Below are positions 1 through 9,881 of a stretch of 64,000 nucleotides of DNA, piece after piece. The notes under the pieces were generated by a model. The model was not told the DNA's origin. It was given only the letters and a program-made list of their open reading frames with translations, and did no database searches. The position numbers were made by a program, and so were the translations under genes. How positions within the stretch are numbered: position 1 is the first letter of the stretch; every line of letters begins with the position of its first letter. Source of the DNA: Xanthomonas sp. DAR 80977 (lineage in GTDB: Bacteria > Pseudomonadota > Gammaproteobacteria > Xanthomonadales > Xanthomonadaceae); the NCBI RefSeq assembly GCF_041240605.1, contig NZ_CP162487.1, positions 1,991,001 through 2,055,000 of the forward strand, in the 5' to 3' direction.

Positions 1-264
1 GCCGCGCGCGCAGAGCCCGCGCTCTTCCTCCGACATCGCGCAACGCACGCGGCGCGCCATTGCCATGCGCAACGCTCCGCACGCGCACGCGATCGGCCGC
101 TGGCTGCGGCTACCCCGAAGATCCGAGTTCGTCGGCCCGGAGGCTGTTGCGGCGCGTCAATTGTGGCCGTTTTCGAGCCGATGCGGGCGTCAGCTGGCTG
201 CGTAACGTCTTGCTTTTGCAGCGGTTTCGACCGCGCCGTGAAATTCGCGGGTCATACGCTTGCA
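1..264. other. GC-rich left edge, no gene seen
   Basis: I see no supportable gene here. One open frame (60-290, +) lacks a ribosome binding site, has arginine-rich shadow-like composition and matches nothing I recognise. The stretch probably holds the end of an intergenic region whose regulatory part begins at about 265. Confidence 0.5.
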
Positions 265-305
265 AAACAGTAGTGATCGCTATACGGTAGTTTTAACTAC
301 TGTTT
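265..305. promoter_or_regulatory. Nested inverted repeats upstream of the DUF2147 gene
   Basis: AAACAGTAGT at 265-274 is the exact reverse complement of ACTACTGTTT at 296-305. Inside it GTAGTT (287-292) and AACTAC (295-300) form a second perfect dyad, and TAGTGATCGCTA (271-282) is a near palindrome. The stretch is AT-rich against a very GC-rich background and ends 26 bases before the next start codon. It looks like a regulator binding region, possibly with the promoter, for the gene at 332. The regulator is unknown; the TetR protein at the far end of the gene run is one candidate. Confidence 0.5.
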
Positions 306-331
306 GCGCGACCAGCGCCAGGGGGCAGTCC

Positions 332-772
332 ATGCAAATGCGTCATCCGTCGAAGCGTTGTCGTTTCCTGTTCGGTTGCATCGCGGTGTTGCTGGCGCCG
401 CTGGCCGTCGCCGAGCCGGCGCCGGCGCAAGGCCTGTGGTTCACCGCGGCCAGGGATGCGGTGGTCGAATTCGCGCCGTGCGCGGAGGCGGCCGCATCGT
501 TGTGCGGACGGATCGTGTGGGACAAGGATGCCGGCACCGCGAAAGACACCTGCGGGGTCCAGGTGGCGCGGCTGGACCGCTACGAAGACGGCGTATGGCG
601 CGACGGCTGGGCGTTCGACCCGCGCAGCGGCAAGCGCTACCAGGCGACGCTGCGGGCCAAGGGCAATGCCTTGAACATGCGCGCCTTCATCGGCGTGGAA
701 GTGCTCGGCGAGAACGAGCGCTTCACCCGCGCCCAGGCGTTGCCGGCCACGCCGGTCTGCGCCGCCAAGTAA
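332..772 (+). CDS. Secreted DUF2147 family protein
   Basis: Predicted 146-residue exported protein. The first ~30 residues have a basic start and a hydrophobic stretch (FLFGCIAVLLAPLAVA), a signal peptide. The mature part (GLWFTAARDAVVEFAPC, then LCGRIVWDKDAG, then a CGVQVARL segment and GWAFDPRSGKRYQATL) follows the DUF2147 pattern, a small beta-rich periplasmic family of unknown function. An alternative start lies two codons downstream at 338. It is preceded by a dyad-rich regulatory region and followed after 92 bases by another envelope gene, so both may be co-transcribed with the kinase/aldolase operon. No biochemical role can be given. Confidence 0.8.
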   Translation: MQMRHPSKRCRFLFGCIAVLLAPLAVAEPAPAQGLWFTAARDAVVEFAPCAEAAASLCGRIVWDKDAGTAKDTCGVQVARLDRYEDGVWRDGWAFDPRSGKRYQATLRAKGNALNMRAFIGVEVLGENERFTRAQALPATPVCAAK

Positions 773-864
773 ACGGCCGCACGCGGCTGCGCGACCGCTT
801 CGGTCGCAGCCGCGCACTGGCCCGTCGTCCCCCACCCATCGCCACCGAACCAGGGGAAACTCAG

Positions 865-1776
865 ATGAATGCAGTCCGCTCCATGGCGGCCCTCGCGGGC
901 GCGCTGTCGCTGTCCTGTGCCGCATGCACGTCCGCCTACGCGCAGCAGGCCGGCGCCGACGGCATCGCCAGCTACCAGTTCGAGAACCAGATCAAGCTGA
1001 TGAGCGAGCAGCGCACGCGCGGCGTGTCCGACTCGCTGCTGCGGCCGTCGCTGAAGTGGAGCACCCAGTTCGTGCATGCCAGCGGCTTCGTGGCGCTGGT
1101 GGAGATCGCCGGGGTCAGCAAGAAGCAGTTCCTCGACGGCGACGGCCTGGGCATCACCGCCGCCGCCGGCTACCGCTTCGGCGATCCCGATGCCTGGCAT
1201 GCCGGCGTCGGCCTGGCCACCGAGCGCTTCCCGGGCGCGCGCTTCACCGCGCCGCACAGCTTCGATCCGGAAACCGGCACCCCGGCGGACTTCCGCACCA
1301 CCGACTACGACAGCGATTTCGCGGTGCTGGAACTGGGCTACGGCGCAGTCGAAGGCCGTGTGCTGTACGTGTTGTCCAAGACCTACCGCGGCGCCGATAC
1401 CGGCGGCGTGTGCGCGCAGATCCTGCAGTTCGCCGCCGACCCGGGCGTGGCGCTGCGCTGCTACGCCCGCGGCGAGCACGATTCGCGCGGCACGCTGCTC
1501 GGCGACCTCAACTACCAGATTCCGCTGCTGCCGTCGCTGCTGCCCTCGACCAGCGTGCGCCTGCATGCCGGCTACCAGAAGCTGGCCAACTTCAGCGAAG
1601 GCAGCTTCGCCGACTATCAGGTCGGGATCACCCACAAGCGCTGGGGATTCGACTGGAACCTGGATTGGGTGAGCACGCGGGTCAATGCGCACGAACTGTA
1701 CTGGGTCCAGGATGGCGACCGGATCAGGAAAACCGATCGCGACACCTTCGTCGCCTCGATCGGCTACACGTTCTGA
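865..1776 (+). CDS. Outer-membrane beta-barrel-like protein (TIGR02001-like)
   Basis: A 303-residue exported protein starting at ATG 865, chosen because the upstream frame is non-coding in character and GGGGAAA precedes this ATG at 853-859. An N-terminal signal (about residues 1-26, ending in SAYA-QQ) is followed by alternating hydrophobic/aromatic strands and a C-terminal phenylalanine (VASIGYTF), the typical end of an outer-membrane beta barrel. The strand pattern (GITAAAGYRFGDPDAW, YDSDFAVLELGYG) resembles the TIGR02001 outer-membrane proteins of proteobacteria. It ends only two bases before the sugar-kinase start, so it is probably part of that operon and may be its outer-membrane pore or surface component. 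Substrate unknown. Confidence 0.65.
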   Translation: MNAVRSMAALAGALSLSCAACTSAYAQQAGADGIASYQFENQIKLMSEQRTRGVSDSLLRPSLKWSTQFVHASGFVALVEIAGVSKKQFLDGDGLGITAAAGYRFGDPDAWHAGVGLATERFPGARFTAPHSFDPETGTPADFRTTDYDSDFAVLELGYGAVEGRVLYVLSKTYRGADTGGVCAQILQFAADPGVALRCYARGEHDSRGTLLGDLNYQIPLLPSLLPSTSVRLHAGYQKLANFSEGSFADYQVGITHKRWGFDWNLDWVSTRVNAHELYWVQDGDRIRKTDRDTFVASIGYTF

Positions 1777-1778
1777 CC

Positions 1779-3440
1779 ATGCGCAGCCAATCGCACGACG
1801 TCGGCGAGGCCGGGCACCTGCCGTTGGTGCTGGCGGTGGATCTGGGCACCTCCGGCTGCAAGTGCGCGCTGGTCGCGGTGGACGGCACGGTGGTGGCCTG
1901 GGCCTTCGAACCGGTGCCGCTGCATGTGCACGGCGTCTGCGCGGAGCAGGATCCGCGCGATTGGTGGAATGCGTTCCTGGCCACCGCCGCGGCGGTGGTC
2001 GGGCAGGGCGACGCCGCGTTGCGCCGGCGCATCGTCGCGGTGTGCTGTTCGACCCAGGGCGAGGGCACGGTCTGCGTCGATCGCGACGGCGCCGCGCTGG
2101 GCAACGCCATGCTGTGGCTGGACATGCGCGGCCAGGCCGCCATCGCGCAGCGCCTGCGCGGCCGCTGGCTCAGCGTGCGCGGCTACGGCCCGGCCAAACT
2201 GCTGCGCTGGCTGCGCCTGAGCGGCGGCGCGCCGGCGCGCAGCGGCAAGGATTGCGCCGGCCACATCGCCTACCTGCGCGACCACCAACCCGAGCGCTAC
2301 CAACGCACGCACAAGTTCCTCAACGTGCTGGACTACCTGAACCTGCGTCTGACCGGCCGCTTCTGCGCCACGCCCGATTCGATGCTGACCACCTGGGTCA
2401 CCGACAACCGCGACCCGGCGCGGATCCGCTACGACGCCGGCCTGCTGCGCATGGTCGGCATCGAACGCGACAAACTGCCCGATCTGGTGCCCTCGACCGA
2501 AGTGCTGGGGCCGTTGCTGCCGCAGATCGCCGAGCGGCTGGGGTTGTCGCCGAACACCCAGGTGATCGCCGGGGCGATCGACAACTCGGCGGTGGCGGTG
2601 GCCGCGGCGGTCAAGGACTACGCCTCGCACCTGTACCTGGGCACCTCGTCGTGGCTGGGCGCGCACGTGCCGAGCATGAAGACCGACGTGTTCAGCAAGA
2701 TCGCCGCGGTGCCCTGCGCGGTCGGCGGCCGCTACCTGGTCACCGCGCTGCAGACCACCGCCGGCGCCAACCTGTCGTTCCTGCGCGACCGCATCCTGTT
2801 CCATCCCGACGAGCTGCTCAGCGACGAGGAGCGGCCGGACGTGTACGAGGTGCTGAACACGATCGCGGCGCGGGTGCCGGCTGGCGCCAACGGCCTGATC
2901 TACATGCCGTGGCTGTTCGGCGAGCGCGCGCCGGTCGAGGATCCGAGCCTGCGTGCGGGCCTGGTCAACCTGTCGCTGATGCACACCCGCGAGGACATCA
3001 TCCGCGCCTTCATGGAAGGCGTGGCGCTCAATACGCGCTGGATGATGGAACCGTTCGCGCGCCTGCTCGGCTGCAATCCGGGCACCATCGCCGCGGTCGG
3101 CGGCGGCGCGCAGTCGGACCTGTGGTGCCAGATCATCGCCGACGTCAGCGGCCAGCCGATCCGGCAGTTGCACAACCCGATCCAGGCCAACGCGATCGGC
3201 GCCAGCTTCATCGCCGCGGTGGGCCTGGGGCGCCTGCGCTTCGACGACCTGCCGAGCCTGCAGCGCGCGCGCCGCGTGTACGAGCCGGCCACCGCCACGC
3301 GCGCGCTGTACGACGACCGCTACGCGGTGTTCAAGCAATTGCATCGCAGCCTGGCGCCGATCTACCGGCGTCTGAATCCCGAGCACGAGAGCGTGCCGCA
3401 GCCCAGCGTCGCGGAGGCCACCCAGCATGTTTGCCCATGA
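1779..3440 (+). CDS. FGGY-family carbohydrate kinase
   Basis: A 553-residue kinase of the FGGY family (xylulokinase, glycerol kinase, rhamnulokinase and relatives), which transfers phosphate from ATP to a sugar or polyol. Visible signatures are the N-terminal phosphate-binding loop DLGTSGCKCAL (residues 21-31), CCSTQGEG near residue 90, and the C-terminal ATPase motif GGGAQSDLWCQ near residue 441. Length fits the family. ATG 1779 lies two bases after the previous stop. The end overlaps the class II aldolase start by 14 bases, indicating translational coupling. Kinase plus aldolase is the classical pair for phosphorylating and cleaving a ketose, as in fucose and rhamnose catabolism. The sugar is not deducible. 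Confidence 0.85.
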   Translation: MRSQSHDVGEAGHLPLVLAVDLGTSGCKCALVAVDGTVVAWAFEPVPLHVHGVCAEQDPRDWWNAFLATAAAVVGQGDAALRRRIVAVCCSTQGEGTVCVDRDGAALGNAMLWLDMRGQAAIAQRLRGRWLSVRGYGPAKLLRWLRLSGGAPARSGKDCAGHIAYLRDHQPERYQRTHKFLNVLDYLNLRLTGRFCATPDSMLTTWVTDNRDPARIRYDAGLLRMVGIERDKLPDLVPSTEVLGPLLPQIAERLGLSPNTQVIAGAIDNSAVAVAAAVKDYASHLYLGTSSWLGAHVPSMKTDVFSKIAAVPCAVGGRYLVTALQTTAGANLSFLRDRILFHPDELLSDEERPDVYEVLNTIAARVPAGANGLIYMPWLFGERAPVEDPSLRAGLVNLSLMHTREDIIRAFMEGVALNTRWMMEPFARLLGCNPGTIAAVGGGAQSDLWCQIIADVSGQPIRQLHNPIQANAIGASFIAAVGLGRLRFDDLPSLQRARRVYEPATATRALYDDRYAVFKQLHRSLAPIYRRLNPEHESVPQPSVAEATQHVCP

Positions 3441-4089
3441 ACAACGCCAGCGCGTCGCCACGCTGTGCGTGGAGCTGTCGCGGCGCGGCTACCTGGCCGG
3501 CACCGGCGGCAACGTCGCGCTGCGCATCGACGATGCCTGTTTCGCGGTGACCCCGTCGGCCACCGACTACCTGACCATGAGCGCCGCCGACATCTGCGTC
3601 GTGCGCCTGTCGGACCTGCACAAGCTGCACGGCGACAGCGCACCGTCGGTGGAAACCGGCCTGCATGCGCAGGTGCTGCGGCGGCGCGCGGACGTGGCCT
3701 GCAGCATCCACACCCACCAACCGGTCGCCAGTGCCTGCACCCTGCTCGGCGAGCCGCTGCAGGTCGATCTGCCGGCGCTGCGCGCGCTGATCGGCAGGCG
3801 CATTCCGATCGTCGGCTACATGCCCTCCGGCACCGGGCTGCTGGCGCGGATGCTGGCGCGCACGCTGCAGCCTGCGACCAATGCCTATCTGATGCGCAAC
3901 CACGGCGTGCTGTGCTGCGGCGCCAGCCTGGAGGCGGCGGTCGGCGCGGTCGATGCGCTGGAGCGGGTCGCGCGCCAGCACCTGCTGCGCCGGATCCAGC
4001 ACCGCGCGCTGCACGAGCCCGCCGCCGGCGAATCGCTGCGCGCCGTGCTCGCGGCGATGGGCGTGGCGCCCGAACCGGTGTCGCGCTGA
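3427..4089 (+). CDS. Class II aldolase/adducin family protein, active-site residues intact
   Basis: A 220-residue FucA/RhaD/AraD-type zinc aldolase. Expected features are all present: the phosphate-binding segment TGGNVALR (27-33), the catalytic glutamate in SVETGLH (E76), the zinc histidines in SIHTHQ (H95 and H97) and the third zinc histidine in RNHGVLCCG (H159). Family members reversibly cleave phosphorylated ketoses into dihydroxyacetone phosphate and an aldehyde, or epimerise pentulose phosphates. The start overlaps the kinase end. Two genes downstream lies a degenerate paralogue of the same fold. Substrate unknown; the kinase product is the obvious candidate. Confidence 0.85.
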   Translation: MFAHEQRQRVATLCVELSRRGYLAGTGGNVALRIDDACFAVTPSATDYLTMSAADICVVRLSDLHKLHGDSAPSVETGLHAQVLRRRADVACSIHTHQPVASACTLLGEPLQVDLPALRALIGRRIPIVGYMPSGTGLLARMLARTLQPATNAYLMRNHGVLCCGASLEAAVGAVDALERVARQHLLRRIQHRALHEPAAGESLRAVLAAMGVAPEPVSR

Positions 4090-4132
4090 GCGCGCCGCCA
4101 CCTCGCTTCCCTTTCCGATCCGAACACCGACC

Positions 4133-5593
<1,461 letters not shown>

Positions 5594-5597
5594 CGCC

Positions 5598-6239
5598 ATG
5601 AGCGCGACGGACATGCTCGAATCCACCTGGCTGCAGACCCGCGATCGGTTGCTGGCGAAGGAGCTGCTCGGCGCGGACGCGGCGGCGCTGTCGCTGCGCT
5701 GCCCGGGCACGTCGCTGATGTGGCTCGGCGAGGCGCAGGCGCCGGTGCCGGTCCTGCTGGACTGGCGCGACGCCGACGCGCTGCCGCCGGCCGCGCGCGT
5801 GCACGCCCGGATCTACGCGCGGCGCGGCGATGTCGGTGCGATCGCCTGGTCGGCCGGGGCGTTCGGGCGCTGCCTGGCCGGGTTCGGCGGCAGCCTGCCG
5901 CAGGTGTTCGACGAGCAAGCGCGGCACATCGGGCCGATGCCGGCGCCGGTGGCGACCCCGGCGGCGCTGGCCTCGGCGCTGTCGGGGGCGGGCAATGCGC
6001 TGCTGCTCGCCGGGCAGCCGCTGTGCCTGGGCACCAGCGCGCGGCGGCTGGCGCTGAACATCGAGTTGTTCGAGAAATGCGCCAAGGCCTACGTCCTCGC
6101 CGCCGCCACTGGCGGCCGCACCCGCCAGTTGCCATGGTGGGTGCGGCGCATCGCCAACGGGCGCCTGCGCAAGGACCAGGCGCGTGCCGCCGCGGCCTTC
6201 CAACGCGGCGAACTGCCGAGCGAAAGCACCGCCTACTGA
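5598..6239 (+). CDS. Catalytically dead class II aldolase paralogue
   Basis: A 213-residue protein that I align by eye with the aldolase two genes upstream. VHARIYARRGDVGAIAWSAG (68-87) parallels LHAQVLRRRADVACSIHTHQ, and NALLLAGQPLCLGTS parallels NAYLMRNHGVLCCGAS. Every key residue is lost: catalytic E76 becomes A65, zinc ligands H95 and H97 become W84 and A86, and H159 becomes Q140. The fold is therefore probably kept without metal or catalysis. A subunit partner or regulator of the active aldolase is the natural guess. It starts five bases after the aminotransferase stop and is followed after ten bases by the transporter fusion, so it is inside the operon. The family match is by inspection only. 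Confidence 0.65.
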   Translation: MSATDMLESTWLQTRDRLLAKELLGADAAALSLRCPGTSLMWLGEAQAPVPVLLDWRDADALPPAARVHARIYARRGDVGAIAWSAGAFGRCLAGFGGSLPQVFDEQARHIGPMPAPVATPAALASALSGAGNALLLAGQPLCLGTSARRLALNIELFEKCAKAYVLAAATGGRTRQLPWWVRRIANGRLRKDQARAAAAFQRGELPSESTAY

Positions 6240-6249
6240 GAGGTTGCCC

Positions 6250-8223
6250 GTGAACACCGTCGATGCCGCATCGCTTGCCACGCCGTCCTCGCCGCCTGCG
6301 CCGCCGCTTGCCGCCGCGCTGCTGATCGGTTCGATCGCGCTGCTGATCCTCGGCGTGCAGCCGATCGTGCTCGGCGACCTGGTCGAGCGGCACCTGATCA
6401 CGCTGCCGGGCGTGGGCATGGTGGCGATGGGCGAGATCGTCGCACTGGGCCTGGGCGTGGCGCTGGGCGATGCGCTGTTGCCGGTGGCGTGGCAGCGCCG
6501 CGCCGCGGTGTGCGCCGCGCTCGCCGCCGCGCTGCTCAACCTGGCCACGGTGCGCGCGGTCGGCGACGGCGCCTTCGTCGCGCTGCGCGCCGCCGCGGGG
6601 CTGGCCGAAGGCATGCTGGTGTGGGTGGCGACGGTGAGCATCGTGCGCGCGGCCAAGCCGGACCGGACCACCGCGGTGTTCATGGTGATGCAGACGCTGA
6701 GCCAGATCGTGCTGGCGGCCGCGCTGTCGCTGCTGGTGCTGCCGCGCGCGGGGTGGAAGGGCGGCTTCGCGGCCATGGCCGCGCTCGCCCTGCTGGTGGT
6801 GCCGCTGTCGCGCTGGCTGTCCGCGCCTGCGCACCCGGCATTGGAATCGGAATCGGCGGCAACGGCGACGGCGACGGCGAAACTGCGCTGGTCGGCGGCC
6901 ACGCTGTTGCCGCTGGCGGTGGCGTTCCTGCAGATGGCGGCGATCGGCGCGCTGTGGGCGTACCTGGAGCCGCTTGGCCTGCGCGCCGGCCTGGATGCGC
7001 ACGCGGTGCAGACGCAGACCTCGCTGTCGCTGGCCCTGCAGGTGGCAGGCGGGCTGGCGGCGATCTGGTGGGTGCGCCGGCTCGGCACCGCGGCGACGCT
7101 GGTGGTCGGCGGCCTGTTGCTGGCGGCGGTGGCGGTGGTGATCCATCGGCTGTCGCTGGGCAACCCGCAGGCGTTCGCCTTGAGCTACCTGGTGTTCGGT
7201 TTCGTGTGGATGTTCCTGATGCCGTTCCATGTCGGCCTGGCGTTCCGCGCCGACGGCCAGGGCCGGGTGGCGGTGCTGGTGCCGGCGGCGCAACTGATCG
7301 GCTCGGCCTGCGGCCCGCTGCTGGCCTCCTTGCTGTTGCGCGGCGACGATCCGGCGCCGGTGCCGCTGGTCAGCCTGGGTTTCGCGCTGGCCGCCACGCT
7401 GCTGGCGGTGTGGGCCTGGCGCAGCCAGCGGCGCTCGGCGCCGATGCCGGCGGAATCGCATGCCGGCAAGGTGGTGCTGATCGCGGGGGCGTCCTCGGGC
7501 ATGGGCCGCGCGCTGGCGTTGCGGCTGGCCGAGGAGGGCGCGTTGCTGGTGCTGACCGCGCGCCGTGCCGAGCGCCTGCAGGCCTTGGCGCAGCAGATCG
7601 AGGCCGCGGGCGGCCGCTGCCTGGCGCTGGCCGCCGATGCCGAGGACGCGGATGCGGCGCAGGCGGTGGTCGACGCCTGCATCGCCCGCTTCGGCCGCAT
7701 CGACTTGGCGGTGCTCAACGTCGGCGGCGCGCCGGCGCTGCACTTGCGGCGGATGCAGGCGCGCGAGGTCACCGCGTACATGCGCAGCAACTACGACACG
7801 GTGGTGCACTACCTGTTCCCGGTGCTGCGGCAGATGGCGGCGCAGCAGGGCGGGGTGGTGGTGCATACGAATTCGCTGGCCGGTTTTCTGGGCGTGCCGC
7901 TGCAAGGGCCGTACTCCGCCGCCAAGGGCGCGCTGCGGCTGCTGTTCGATACCTGCCGCATCGAGTTCGGCGGCCACGGCATCCGCTTCGTCAGCCTCTA
8001 CCCCGGCTTCGTGGCCACCGCCGCCACGGCCGGCGACGGCATGCCGGCACCGCTGCAGATCAGCGAGGACGCCGCGGTGGAGCACATGCTGCGCGCGATC
8101 CGCCAGCGGCGCGGCGACTACCGCTTTCCCGCCTCGACCAGCGCGCTGGTGCGCCTGGCGCAGTTGCTGCCCAGAGCGCTGACCGATTGGATCCAGCGCC
8201 GCGAGTTGCAGCGTGCAGGCTGA
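6250..8223 (+). CDS. MFS transporter fused to short-chain dehydrogenase
   Basis: A 657-residue two-part protein. Residues ~20-395 contain about 12 hydrophobic segments of a major facilitator superfamily transporter. After a short polar linker, residues ~403-657 form a complete SDR enzyme: cofactor loop GASSGMG, NVGG segment, catalytic serine in HTNSLAG (S542), and the YSAAK pair (Y555, K559) at the usual 13-residue spacing. The GTG at 6250 is chosen because GAGAGG precedes it and it follows the previous stop by ten bases. No stop or frameshift separates the halves. The SDR half should be cytoplasmic, placing an NAD(P)-dependent oxidoreductase at the transporter exit. Substrate unknown. Confidence 0.8.
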   Translation: MNTVDAASLATPSSPPAPPLAAALLIGSIALLILGVQPIVLGDLVERHLITLPGVGMVAMGEIVALGLGVALGDALLPVAWQRRAAVCAALAAALLNLATVRAVGDGAFVALRAAAGLAEGMLVWVATVSIVRAAKPDRTTAVFMVMQTLSQIVLAAALSLLVLPRAGWKGGFAAMAALALLVVPLSRWLSAPAHPALESESAATATATAKLRWSAATLLPLAVAFLQMAAIGALWAYLEPLGLRAGLDAHAVQTQTSLSLALQVAGGLAAIWWVRRLGTAATLVVGGLLLAAVAVVIHRLSLGNPQAFALSYLVFGFVWMFLMPFHVGLAFRADGQGRVAVLVPAAQLIGSACGPLLASLLLRGDDPAPVPLVSLGFALAATLLAVWAWRSQRRSAPMPAESHAGKVVLIAGASSGMGRALALRLAEEGALLVLTARRAERLQALAQQIEAAGGRCLALAADAEDADAAQAVVDACIARFGRIDLAVLNVGGAPALHLRRMQAREVTAYMRSNYDTVVHYLFPVLRQMAAQQGGVVVHTNSLAGFLGVPLQGPYSAAKGALRLLFDTCRIEFGGHGIRFVSLYPGFVATAATAGDGMPAPLQISEDAAVEHMLRAIRQRRGDYRFPASTSALVRLAQLLPRALTDWIQRRELQRAG

Positions 8224-9658
8224 CGCGCCGCTCCACGACGCGGCGCCGGCCGCGATCGCGGCGCTGTTCGCGGCGCAGCAGCCGACCGCGCTGGCCTGGC
8301 GTACCTCCACGGCCGCCGAGCGCATCGCCCGGCTGCGCGTGCTGCGCGGCGCGCTGCTGGCGCAACGGCAGGCGCTGTATGCCGCGTTCGCGGCCGACTT
8401 CGGCAAGCCCGCGCTGGAAGTGGAACTGACCGAGCTGCTGCCGGTGGTGGACGAGATCGCCACCGCGATCGCGCAGCTGCCGCGCTGGATGCGGCCGCGC
8501 AAGGTCGCCTCGACCCTGCTGACGCTGGGCATGCGCGCGCGCATCGCATTCCAGCCCAAGGGCCGCTGTCTGATCGTCGGCCCGTGGAACTATCCGGTGG
8601 CCACCGTGCTGGGGCCGCTGGTGTCGGCGCTGGCGGCCGGCAACACTGTCATCGTCAAGCCGTCCGAGTTCACCCCGCACGTCAATGCGGTGCTGCAGGC
8701 GTTGCTCGAGGAGGCGTTCGCGCGCAGCGAGGTGGCGCTGGTGCAGGGCGCGGCGGCGACCGCGCAGGCGCTGCTGGAATGCCCGTTCGACCATGTGTTC
8801 TTCACCGGCTCGGCGGCGGTGGGGCGGCAGGTGATGGCCGCCGCCGCGCGCCAGCTGATGCCGGTGACGCTGGAACTGGGCGGCAAGTCGCCGGTCATCG
8901 TCGATCGCAGCGCGGACCTGCGCCGCGCCGCCGAGGTGATCGTGTGGGCCAAGCTGGTCAATGCCGGCCAGACCTGCATCGCCCCGGACAGCCTGTTCGT
9001 GCATCGCGACGTGCGCGAGCCCCTGTTGCGCCATTGCCGCGAACTGCTGGCGCAGCGCTATGGCGACAGCGCGCAGGCGGTCGCCGCCAGCCCGGACCTG
9101 GCGCGCATGATCCACGACCGCCATGCCGCGCGCCTGGCCGGGCTGATCGACGAGGCGCGCGCCGGCGGCGCGCAGGTGCTGGCCGGCGGCGACTACGATC
9201 TGGCGCGGCGCTTCGTGGCGCCCACGCTGCTGGCGCAGGTGCCGGCGCATGCGCGCATCGCCCAGGAGGAGATCTTCGGCCCGGTGTTGCCGGTCTACGA
9301 ATTCGGGCATATCGACGACCTGATCGCCCAGCTCGACGCGTCCCCGAAGCCGCTGGCGCTGTACCTGTGGAGCCGCGACCGTGCACTGACCGAACAGGTG
9401 TTGAGCCGCACCAGTTCCGGCAGCGCGGTGGTCAACCATTGCCTGCAGCAGTTCGTGCATACCGGCCTGCCGTTCGGCGGGATCGGCGGCTCCGGTTTCG
9501 GCGCCGCGCATGGCGTGCATGGTTTCAGGACGTTTTCGCACGAACGGGCGCTGCTGCACGGCGGCCGCCTGCTGACCGCGAAGGCGTTCTTCCCGCCCTA
9601 TACGCCGTTGCAGCGGCGCTTGGCGGCCGGTTTGAGCGGCTGGCTGGCACGCAAGTGA
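8213..9658 (+). CDS. Aldehyde dehydrogenase, coniferyl/class-3 type
   Basis: A 481-residue NAD(P)-dependent aldehyde dehydrogenase. GPWNYP, the glutamate of VTLELGGKSP (E221) and the catalytic cysteine of NAGQTCIAPD (C255) are visible; the compact length and the C-terminal PFGGIGGSGFG segment fit the class-3/coniferyl-aldehyde type. The GTG at 8213 overlaps the fusion gene by 11 bases, so translation is likely coupled. It probably oxidises the aldehyde released in this pathway, as lactaldehyde dehydrogenase does in fucose and rhamnose use. That assignment is inference from position. Confidence 0.85.
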   Translation: MQADAPLHDAAPAAIAALFAAQQPTALAWRTSTAAERIARLRVLRGALLAQRQALYAAFAADFGKPALEVELTELLPVVDEIATAIAQLPRWMRPRKVASTLLTLGMRARIAFQPKGRCLIVGPWNYPVATVLGPLVSALAAGNTVIVKPSEFTPHVNAVLQALLEEAFARSEVALVQGAAATAQALLECPFDHVFFTGSAAVGRQVMAAAARQLMPVTLELGGKSPVIVDRSADLRRAAEVIVWAKLVNAGQTCIAPDSLFVHRDVREPLLRHCRELLAQRYGDSAQAVAASPDLARMIHDRHAARLAGLIDEARAGGAQVLAGGDYDLARRFVAPTLLAQVPAHARIAQEEIFGPVLPVYEFGHIDDLIAQLDASPKPLALYLWSRDRALTEQVLSRTSSGSAVVNHCLQQFVHTGLPFGGIGGSGFGAAHGVHGFRTFSHERALLHGGRLLTAKAFFPPYTPLQRRLAAGLSGWLARK

Positions 9659-9881
9659 AGGCGCGACCCGGCAGCGTGCGGATGCCAGCGGGTAAGATGA
9701 GGCGATGGCGCGAGGGCGGCGGCAGCGCCGGCCTGGCGCGCGGATCGATACGCTGTTCCGCCTCGGTGGTGGCGCGAGCGCCGCATCCACGCGCGTGCCC
9801 GCCACGGCCGGCACGCACGCAGGGCACCGCGCGCGCTTCGCCGATCCGTCACGCTCCGTTCCCTATGACCTACGCGACCAC

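Noticed and set aside
60..290. Open frame of 76 residues at the left edge
   Set aside because: No ribosome binding site, Arg/Ser-rich composition, and it runs into the dyad-rich regulatory region.
87..331. Riboswitch or structured RNA leader before the DUF2147 gene
   Set aside because: Only the 265-305 dyads are evident; there is no multi-helix fold or known motif, and the DNA-operator reading is simpler.
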